A stretch of DNA of 11,222 bases, taken from contig CAZPZZ010000134.1 of assembly GCA_964591245.1 (NCBI GenBank), positions 1 to 11,222 of the forward strand. The letters are read 5' to 3'. The DNA is from CAZPZZ01 sp964591245. Lineage in GTDB: Bacteria > Acidobacteriota > Vicinamibacteria > Vicinamibacterales > UBA8438. A model generated the notes under the pieces. It was not told the origin of the DNA, ran no database searches, and saw nothing but the letters and a program-made list of their open reading frames with translations. This document shows positions 6,101 through 11,222 of this stretch, piece by piece. Positions within the stretch are counted from its first letter, which is position 1. The number at the start of each line of letters is the position of its first letter. Both the position numbers and the translations under genes were made by a program.

Positions 6101-6151
6101 AGGCATGCGACCGCAAGTGCGTCTTTGACGTCTCTTGCGGTCGCCAAGCCT
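6101..6151 (-). terminator. Long intercistronic hairpin after the degenerate oxidase paralogue
   Basis: GCGACCGCAAG (6107-6117) pairs perfectly with CTTGCGGTCGC (6134-6144), an 11-bp stem. Inside it CGTC (6120-6123) pairs with GACG (6127-6130) around TTT. Outside it AGGC (6101-6104) pairs with GCCT (6148-6151). On the minus strand the structure starts about 20 nt after the stop codon of the gene that ends at 6171. No T-tract follows. It could terminate most transcripts, or mark an RNA-processing or 3'-end protection site that lets the cytochrome be expressed at a different level. The structure is seen; the role is inferred. Confidence 0.55.
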
Positions 6152-6170
6152 GGTCTCTTCAGTGGGCAGA

Positions 6171-7199
6171 CTACCAGCGATCGAACCGGACAAGTTCGCG
6201 GTCGATCATGTCGATCGTCGGTCGTCCAGATGCGGCCATGTTCCGGGCCAGTTCTGTCTGGAGTAGTTCGACAACAGCCTGCACTCCTTCGGCGCCGTAT
6301 GCGGCTAATCCCCACATTGCGGGGCGCGCAATCATAACGGCGGTTGCGCCGAGGGCCAGTCCCTTGAGCACGTCCGTACCACGTCGGAAGCTGCCGTCGA
6401 TCAGAAGCGGCACGGCTCCTTGCACTTCGTCGGCAATGGCCGGTAGTACGTCGACAGGCAGTGCGTCGTTGCCGCCCACGAGTCCACCGTGGCTGGAGAC
6501 GACAAGCCCGTCTATCCCTTGTTCAATGGCAGTCCGTGCGTCCCGCGGGCTCATGATCCCTTTGACCAGGACCGGGACATCCACGGCACCGGCGAGTTGT
6601 TTGACCACGTCCCAGTTCGTTGGGACTGTCGTGCGATCCGATGAGACACCTACGGTGAGGCAGACAGCCTGGCACCCGGCGTCGACCGCGTGCAACACGT
6701 CGTCGGCGGCGGTGAGTCCATCGGCATAGAGTTGGTACCAGACGGGTTGGTCGCTGGCGTCTACGATTTCATCGATCGGGTGGCTCGACGCGTGCGTAGC
6801 CACCATGATTGCTTTGGCGGCTGACGCTCCCCGCGCCGTTGCGAGTTCGCCGTCGGGGTGCAGTGTCGCCTGGTTGGCTACCGGCCCGACGACGATCGGT
6901 GCGAACATCTCTTCGTTAAAGAGTGTGGTGGTTAGGTCGAGGTCCATGGCGTAGACCATGAGCCGTTGGCGAAGTGTCATCTTGTCGAACGAGCGGCGGT
7001 GGCCACCGCTGATCGATGAGAACCGCGTTCCCGGTAGTACGAGTCGCGCCATTGACTCGAATTCCGGTACGTTGACCAGTTCGAGTACAGGTGCGATTCG
7101 ATCGTTGGGCGGGGCACCTCCACCCGGTTCACCTTGGGCGACCGATGCGGCCATAAAGGTTCTCAGTTCGCGCAGCGATTGCCGTCTGTCCACTTTCAT
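6171..7199 (-). CDS. Degenerate FMN-dependent alpha-hydroxy-acid dehydrogenase family protein
   Basis: 342 aa from the ATG at 7199, with AGAGG 10 nt upstream overlapping the previous stop. It has the FMN-binding TIM barrel of the glycolate oxidase/lactate dehydrogenase family: 'HPDGELATARGA' (114-125), 'YQLYAD' (155-160), 'VPVLVKG' (208-214), 'VVSSHGG' (233-239) and 'LLIDGSFRRGTDVLK' (265-279). Using spinach glycolate oxidase numbering from memory, it keeps Lys230 (K213), the catalytic base His254 (H237), Tyr129 (Y158) and the FMN-phosphate loop. It lacks substrate-binding Arg257 (here L240), Tyr24 (here S61) and Asp157 (here G184). Only about 29 residues separate the 'LTVG' and 'LVKG' strands, against about 73 in glycolate oxidase, so the lid loop is largely missing. 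There is no signal peptide, so it is probably cytoplasmic. It likely binds FMN but uses an unusual substrate, or is non-catalytic. It sits 13 nt after the canonical paralogue, in the same operon. Confidence 0.85.
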   Translation of the reverse strand: MKVDRRQSLRELRTFMAASVAQGEPGGGAPPNDRIAPVLELVNVPEFESMARLVLPGTRFSSISGGHRRSFDKMTLRQRLMVYAMDLDLTTTLFNEEMFAPIVVGPVANQATLHPDGELATARGASAAKAIMVATHASSHPIDEIVDASDQPVWYQLYADGLTAADDVLHAVDAGCQAVCLTVGVSSDRTTVPTNWDVVKQLAGAVDVPVLVKGIMSPRDARTAIEQGIDGLVVSSHGGLVGGNDALPVDVLPAIADEVQGAVPLLIDGSFRRGTDVLKGLALGATAVMIARPAMWGLAAYGAEGVQAVVELLQTELARNMAASGRPTIDMIDRELVRFDRW

Positions 7200-7212
7200 G
7201 TCCGTGCGACCT

Positions 7213-8406
7213 CTAGGGAAAATTGGTTTTGACGATACTGCGGTCGATATCCTTGAGTGAGGCTGCCCCGACCGAGGCCATGGCCTGCTTCAGCTCTGCG
7301 TTGACGATTTCAAGCACTTTCTGCGCGCCAGGTTCCCCGAATGCTCCAAGGCCCCACCGCGATGCTCGACCGAGGCAGACGGCATCGGCGCCGAGCGCGA
7401 GTGCTTTCAACACGTCCGTACCTCTCCGGAAGCCGCTGTCGATGAGCACGGGTACCCGTCCGTCAACCGCCTCGACCACCTCTTCGAGGACTTCCAAACT
7501 CGATGGCCCGTAGTCGAGCGCCCGGCCGCCGTGGTTTGAGACGACGATGCCGTCTACTCCGTGTTCAAGGCATTTCTTGGCGCCCTCACCGGTGAGGATG
7601 CCCTTGGCGAGCATTGGCACATCGCACATTGGTTTGAGCTCGTCGAAAAGCGTCCACTCATACCAAAGGCGGCCTGCACCGACCCGATAGGGGTTTGGAG
7701 GATTCGGTGGTGTACGGCGGCGTACCTGGCGCGGTGCTCCACCTAGATGACGCACATGGAGGTCACGTTCGTAGAAGGACGCCTGTTGGTCGATCGTGAC
7801 AACGATGGTCTGTGCCCCCGCTTCTTGTGCCGAGTCAAGTGACGCCTTGTTGGGATCCATCTCCCGCGAGGCATAGCGCTGGAACCAGAGTGGGCCCGTG
7901 GAGTCTTCTGCGATTCTTGGAAATGGAAAGCTCGACACATTGCTCACAATCATCGTGGTCGAGGTGGACGTTGCCGCACGGTGCATACCGAGTTCGCCAT
8001 CAGGATGCAGATCCCGTTGTCGCGCTGTGGGAGCGAGCATGATCGGACTGGGCATCCGGTGGCCGAAGAGTTCGGTCGAGGTATCGACGTCGGCCGGGTT
8101 CACCCCGCCTCCGCCCACGAGCTGCACCCAGTCAAACGCATCACGGTTTCTATACAGCGTGAATTCTGATTCGGTGCCGTGGGCGGTGTAGTCGTAAATC
8201 GACAACGGCACGTTGTTACGGAAGATAGGCTCGAAGTCGAAAACATCCCGCATCTCGTCGAATCCCAAGAAACGTCGATGCGGACCAAGTGGCCACGGAT
8301 CCCGTTGCGCCCGAAGCAGCGGCGAAGACGCCAGAAACGAAGCCAGTCCGGCCAGTGCCTGGCGGCGCGATAGACCATGTCGCCACAGCTGTTCTATTTT
8401 CCCCAC
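7213..8406 (-). CDS. Tat-exported FMN-dependent alpha-hydroxy-acid oxidase/dehydrogenase
   Basis: 397 aa from the GTG at 8406, which follows AGAGGAG by 5-6 nt; the frame stays open upstream by chance across the permease gene. Residues 13-34 carry a twin-arginine signal ('LSRRQALAGLASFL', then 'LLRAQ'), which suits an enzyme that folds around FMN before export. All canonical family residues are present (glycolate oxidase numbering from memory): Tyr24 (Y73 in 'YDYTAHG'), Tyr129 (Y178), Asp157 (D206), an Arg in the 'ERDLHVR' region for Arg164 (R214), Lys230 (K268), His254 and Arg257 (H292, R295 in 'SNHGGRALD'), and the FMN-phosphate loop 'IDSGFRRGTDV'. It should oxidise a 2-hydroxy acid such as lactate or glycolate to the 2-oxo acid, either with O2 or by passing electrons to a periplasmic carrier. 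The substrate cannot be read from the sequence. Start and stop are 11 and 13 nt from the neighbours, indicating an operon. Confidence 0.9.
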   Translation of the reverse strand: MGKIEQLWRHGLSRRQALAGLASFLASSPLLRAQRDPWPLGPHRRFLGFDEMRDVFDFEPIFRNNVPLSIYDYTAHGTESEFTLYRNRDAFDWVQLVGGGGVNPADVDTSTELFGHRMPSPIMLAPTARQRDLHPDGELGMHRAATSTSTTMIVSNVSSFPFPRIAEDSTGPLWFQRYASREMDPNKASLDSAQEAGAQTIVVTIDQQASFYERDLHVRHLGGAPRQVRRRTPPNPPNPYRVGAGRLWYEWTLFDELKPMCDVPMLAKGILTGEGAKKCLEHGVDGIVVSNHGGRALDYGPSSLEVLEEVVEAVDGRVPVLIDSGFRRGTDVLKALALGADAVCLGRASRWGLGAFGEPGAQKVLEIVNAELKQAMASVGAASLKDIDRSIVKTNFP

Positions 8407-8417
8407 GATGACTCCTC

Positions 8418-9764
8418 TTAAATTGCGCCTACGACCCACAGGACGTAGACCGCAGCCATGGCGGTGACCCCGTTGACAAAGGTGACCCCGCCGAACGAGA
8501 GCAACGCCGATTTGAGGGGCATCCGCGATAAGGATGCGCACACCCAGAAATAACTGGAGTTGACGTATTTGATGATCATTGATCCGGCGGCTCCGGCCAG
8601 CATGGTCGCTTCCGGGCTCAGTCCGAGGGTGTCCATCATTGGTGCGGCCACCGAGGCGGCGGTGATGACTCCGACCGTGGTCGAGCCGGTGATCATGTTG
8701 CCGGCGATACCGAGTACGAACGGAAGGAAAATTGCTGGGAGCCCGGTCGAGGCGACCATACTGGCAATGGCATCCACCGCTGGTGTTTGCCGGAGAATTT
8801 GACTCAGGGCTCCACCCAGCCCGGTCACCATAATGATCATCGCTGAGGACCGTAGCGCTTCTTCGATCCACTTGCTGGTGCGGTCTTGGCGTTGTGCTGC
8901 TGTCGTGTTGCGATATGCCAGGAGAATGCCGATGCTGAGCGCCACGACTGGCCAACCCAGGTAGAGCATCGCGCTGTTGATGAGATGTTCTTCCGGCAGC
9001 GCAAGGGCGGCTACACTCTGGCCAGCGATGAGGACAAGGGGGATCAGGATTGGCGCATAGGCTCGCCAGGTCGATGGGAGTTCTGCCTCCCGACCTTGCT
9101 CGATGAACGATTTGCCGACAAATTCTCGAGAGGGCGGAGATTCGATCCGGGGGCCAATAAGTTGCGCGTACGCCCAACCCGCCAGCGAGGCGATGAGCGT
9201 TACCAGTCCACCCCACAGGATGATCTTGCCGATGTCGGCGCCGACCAGTGCCACCGCGGCAAGGGGACCCGGTGTGGGTGGCACCATCGCGTGTGTGAGT
9301 TGCATGGCTCCGACTAGACCCGTGGCCATCACACTCATGTTCAATCCACTGTTGAGGGCAGCTGAGTGCACCAAGGGGTTCAGAATGAGGTATCCGACGT
9401 CGGAGAAAATTGCGAGGCCGATCACGAAGCCACTCAGCGTGAGGGCCAATGGCATTCTGGCCTGGCCCACCCAGCGGATCATAGATGCCGTGATTCGCTC
9501 AATGCCACCGGTATGTTTGAGGGCTTCGGCCAGGATTGAGCCAAGCACGATCACGACGGCAATGCCTTGGATCGTACGGCCAAACCCTTGCTCGAAAGCA
9601 TCGATGAAGGCTTGCCGGTCGAGTCCCGGGATCAGCGCAAAAAGGCCGATCGGCGCTAGCAGTGCGATGAACACGTGCCAGCGGAACCGCGTGATGAACA
9701 GAAAGAGCAGGGCGACAACGGCAATCAGTCCTGCGATGGCGACGAACGCACTTTCAGTGATCAT
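8418..9764 (-). CDS. GntP-family permease (organic acid:H+ symporter)
   Basis: 448 aa, close to the usual length of the gluconate permease family. About 12 or more hydrophobic segments span the protein, starting at residues 5-24, 30-46 and 66-83. Family signatures are 'GFGRTIQGIAVVIVLGSILAEAL' split over 60-82, 'GFVIGLAIFSDVGYLILNPLV' (112-132), 'LTHAMVPPTPGPLAA' (156-170) and the C-terminal 'KYVNSSYFWV' (399-408). Known members import gluconate, idonate, D-serine and related small hydroxylated acids by proton symport across the inner membrane. The substrate here is unknown; the two downstream enzymes suggest a 2-hydroxy or 2-oxo acid. The stop TAA overlaps the ribosome binding site of the next gene, so translation may be coupled. 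The ATG at 9764 has only a weak GAGA-like site, and no clear promoter is visible upstream. Confidence 0.9.
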   Translation of the reverse strand: MITESAFVAIAGLIAVVALLFLFITRFRWHVFIALLAPIGLFALIPGLDRQAFIDAFEQGFGRTIQGIAVVIVLGSILAEALKHTGGIERITASMIRWVGQARMPLALTLSGFVIGLAIFSDVGYLILNPLVHSAALNSGLNMSVMATGLVGAMQLTHAMVPPTPGPLAAVALVGADIGKIILWGGLVTLIASLAGWAYAQLIGPRIESPPSREFVGKSFIEQGREAELPSTWRAYAPILIPLVLIAGQSVAALALPEEHLINSAMLYLGWPVVALSIGILLAYRNTTAAQRQDRTSKWIEEALRSSAMIIMVTGLGGALSQILRQTPAVDAIASMVASTGLPAIFLPFVLGIAGNMITGSTTVGVITAASVAAPMMDTLGLSPEATMLAGAAGSMIIKYVNSSYFWVCASLSRMPLKSALLSFGGVTFVNGVTAMAAVYVLWVVGAI

Positions 9765-9937
9765 CGATGGTCTCGGGTCAATGGTAACTATCAGACGGAT
9801 CGTATATCAGACTGGCGGCGTTAGTAGCACTCGTTCGTGCCGCCGTTACCGGTGAGTCGGATCAAGGCACTCCGGTGAGAACGCCCGTTAAAGATGACGA
9901 TGGTCCCGCGCTGGGTACGGGTCCCAACTCGCGCGAG

Positions 9938-9955
9938 ACGGTATTGTAGTACCGT
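9938..9955. promoter_or_regulatory. Operator-like inverted repeat ACGGTA-N6-TACCGT
   Basis: Two perfect 6-bp half-sites are separated by 6 bp, an 18-bp site with the geometry favoured by dimeric helix-turn-helix regulators. It lies between divergent transcription units, 66 nt before the beta-propeller start and 174 nt before the permease start. No regulator gene is in the window. The symmetry is seen; the binding role is inferred. Confidence 0.4.
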
Positions 9956-10009
9956 TCGTGTCACGTTCTAGGAACAGAGCGGATGATGTCATGGAATTGG
10001 ACTTTACAC

Positions 10010-10015
10010 GGGAGG
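10010..10015 (+). promoter_or_regulatory. Ribosome binding site for the beta-propeller gene
   Basis: GGGAGG lies 5 nt before the GTG at 10021. It favours that GTG over an in-frame ATG at 9991, which lacks a comparable site. Confidence 0.6.
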
Positions 10016-10020
10016 TTTGG

Positions 10021-11222
10021 GTGAGGGTTCTGGTCTGGCAGGTATCGGTGCGACGGACGGTCCGTTGCGTCACAAGATTGGTCCGTACACTGGTGTTTGG
10101 GCTGGCTGTTGTCGCTCACACCGGGCTTGCAAGTGCTCAGGAGTGGTCGCAGTTCCGAGGGCCAGGAGCTCGAGGCGTCGTCGGCGACAATCCGAATCTT
10201 CCGGAGCAGTGGAGCGCAACGGAGAATGTTGCCTGGCGTACACCGGTTCCGGGGCTTGCGTGGAGTTCGCCGGTCGTTGCCGGGGGATTGGTTTTTGTCA
10301 CAACGGTCGCGAGCGACGGTGATGTCGAAGCGCCGGAAGGCGGTTGGTATGGGGGGGGAGAACGCACGACTCCCGATGATGTGCACCATTGGTACGTCTA
10401 TGGACTCGACCTGGAGACGGGCGAATCGGTCTGGACCACCGAAGTCCACGCTGGCGTGCCGCAGTCGTCCCATCATCTAAAAAACACGTTCGGGTCGGCG
10501 ACGCCGGTAACTGATGGCGAACGGCTCTATGTGCTCTTCGGCAATGTGGGCTTGTATGCGCTGGATTTGAGCGGGACCGTATTGTGGTCGCGGGAGCTTC
10601 CGGCGTCGCGGACACGGAACGGGTGGGGGACGGCCTCTTCCCCAGTGCTTCATGATGGGCGTGTGTACCTCGTGGTCGACAATGAGGAGCAGTCGTATAT
10701 CACGGCGATCAGTGCCGAGACGGGAGCGGAGGTTTGGCGGACGGAACGAGATGAGGGTAGCAACTGGTCTACGCCGTTTGTTTGGGAGCACGACCAACGT
10801 ACCGAGATCGTGACCACAGGCACTGACAAGGTGCGCTCCTACGATCTAGAGGGGCAGGTGTTGTGGGAGCTGACCGGTATGTCGTCCATCGTAGTACCGA
10901 CGCCAATCACGGCCCATGGCATGCTTTACATTGAGTCTGGCTACTTGGCCGACTTTCTGCGTCCGGTGTACGCCATCCGCCCCGGTGCGTCGGGTGATAT
11001 TTCGTTGGCCGAGGGGGCTACGGATAATGAGTTCGTAGCGTGGTCGTTGGCGCAGGGGGGCTCCTATCACCCCTCTCCACTCGTGTATGGGGACCACTAC
11101 TACACCTTGCTCGACCGCGGCTTGATGACTTGTCATGATGCTCGGACTGGAGCGGAGGTGTATGGTCGCCAGCGGATTACCGTTGGCGAAGGATTCACGG
11201 CGTCACCATGGGCCTATAACGG
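10021..11222 (+). CDS. Secreted PQQ-like beta-propeller repeat protein (3' end outside window)
   Basis: 400 codons are visible, open to the window edge. I chose the GTG at 10021 because GGGAGG precedes it; an ATG at 9991 would add 10 residues. Residues 1-39 are a Sec signal with a long Arg-rich n-region, a core LVFGLAVVA and ASA before Gln40. The mature protein opens 'EWSQFRGPGARGVVGDN' and then 'LPEQWSATENVAWRTPVPG', the typical start of exported PQQ-like (BamB-like) propellers common in Planctomycetota and Acidobacteriota. Propeller blade motifs repeat: 'VYGLDLETGESVW', 'LYALDLSGTVLW', 'ITAISAETGAEVW', 'VRSYDLEGQVLW' and 'TCHDARTGAEVY'. No haem motif or PQQ-dehydrogenase active site is visible in the part present, so it is probably a binding or scaffold propeller rather than a quinoprotein dehydrogenase. 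It is divergent from the permease operon. A run of eight G at 10352-10359 keeps the frame intact. Confidence 0.88.
   Translation, partial: MRVLVWQVSVRRTVRCVTRLVRTLVFGLAVVAHTGLASAQEWSQFRGPGARGVVGDNPNLPEQWSATENVAWRTPVPGLAWSSPVVAGGLVFVTTVASDGDVEAPEGGWYGGGERTTPDDVHHWYVYGLDLETGESVWTTEVHAGVPQSSHHLKNTFGSATPVTDGERLYVLFGNVGLYALDLSGTVLWSRELPASRTRNGWGTASSPVLHDGRVYLVVDNEEQSYITAISAETGAEVWRTERDEGSNWSTPFVWEHDQRTEIVTTGTDKVRSYDLEGQVLWELTGMSSIVVPTPITAHGMLYIESGYLADFLRPVYAIRPGASGDISLAEGATDNEFVAWSLAQGGSYHPSPLVYGDHYYTLLDRGLMTCHDARTGAEVYGRQRITVGEGFTASPWAYN

Larger units (their letters stand above)
9765..10020. other. Divergent intergenic region between the permease operon and the beta-propeller gene
   Basis: 256 bp without a credible gene. 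It holds a nested hairpin: CGGCG (9816-9820) with CGCCG (9841-9845), and GCAC (9827-9830) with GTGC (9837-9840). CCGGTGAG occurs twice (9849-9856 and 9872-9879), and a perfect inverted repeat lies at 9938-9955. I find no promoter with good -35 and -10 matches on either strand; a weak plus-strand pair is TTGTAG (9944) and TCTAGG (9967). Promoters for both directions must lie here, but the sequence does not place them firmly. Confidence 0.5.

Noticed and set aside
6045..6116. A longer N-terminus for the cytochrome c starting at 6116
   Set aside because: It would bury the signal peptide behind 24 residues and would run through the 3' hairpin at 6101-6151. The ATG at 6044 has GGAG 8 nt upstream.
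6171..8406. A recent tandem duplication giving the two FMN enzymes
   Set aside because: The two proteins share only family-level motifs, differ in length and loop structure, and their DNA matches only in short stretches encoding conserved motifs, such as CACGTCCGTACC at the RRGTDVLK motif.
7213..9216. A 667-codon minus-strand open frame that looks like an N-terminal fusion to the alpha-hydroxy-acid enzyme
   Set aside because: The first 270 codons overlap the GntP permease in another frame and are rich in His, Arg and Pro with no recognisable domain. The true start is the GTG at 8406, with AGAGGAG just upstream and a Tat signal after it.
8418..9855. Plus-strand open frames of 143 and 250 codons inside the permease gene
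   Set aside because: They are antisense to a well-supported membrane transporter, and they lack signals or recognisable domains.
10352..10359. A frameshift at the run of eight G in the beta-propeller gene
   Set aside because: Translation stays in one frame with propeller motifs on both sides of the run, so no frameshift is needed.
10021..11222. A PQQ-dependent alcohol dehydrogenase working with the cytochrome c
   Set aside because: The visible part has only blade repeats of the BamB-like type, with no haem motif and no recognisable quinoprotein active site, and it is transcribed away from the cytochrome block.

Overview
The window looks like chromosomal DNA (GC-rich by eye) from an uncultured Gram-negative, heterotrophic bacterium. 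Almost every protein carries an export signal (Sec or Tat), there is an outer-membrane barrel protein, and two protein types here are common in Acidobacteriota: the 'PDxSGIW' family and the PQQ-like beta-propeller. Class Vicinamibacteria is my best guess. That assignment is an inference from family resemblance, because no marker gene is present. A 100-base run of N (3531-3630) shows this is a scaffolded, probably metagenome-derived, contig. I see no tRNA, rRNA, CRISPR array, insertion sequence, phage gene or plasmid gene.

Layout. (a) 1-270: no confident gene; one strong hairpin. (b) 271-2548, minus strand: an outer-membrane beta-barrel protein followed, 73 nt later, by a secreted protein with a Tyr/Gly/Ser-rich tail; probably one transcript. 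(c) 2549-3153: a 605-bp divergent intergenic region with a good minus-strand promoter, a GCAA-tetraloop hairpin, a near-perfect direct repeat and a perfect plus-strand -10 box. (d) 3154-5643, plus strand: a secreted TPR protein interrupted by the assembly gap, then a secreted 'PDxSGIW' protein of unknown function. (e) 5742-9764, minus strand: a GntP-family permease, a Tat-exported FMN-dependent alpha-hydroxy-acid oxidase/dehydrogenase, a second, degenerate member of the same family that appears cytoplasmic, and a small periplasmic c-type cytochrome. The first three are tightly packed (11 and 13 nt gaps). The cytochrome is set apart by 126 nt that hold a strong hairpin. (f) 10021-11222, plus strand: a secreted PQQ-like beta-propeller protein that runs off the end.

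How the genes may work together. The minus-strand block (e) is the most coherent system. The exported enzyme keeps every canonical substrate-binding and catalytic residue of the glycolate oxidase/flavocytochrome b2 family. With a small mono-haem cytochrome c nearby, it suggests periplasmic oxidation of a 2-hydroxy acid with electrons passed to cytochrome c, like a split version of yeast flavocytochrome b2. The GntP permease would import a hydroxy acid or its product. The cytoplasmic paralogue keeps the catalytic His and Lys but has lost the substrate-binding Arg and Tyr, the active-site Asp and most of the lid loop, so it probably acts on something else. Substrate, electron acceptor and co-regulation are inferences.
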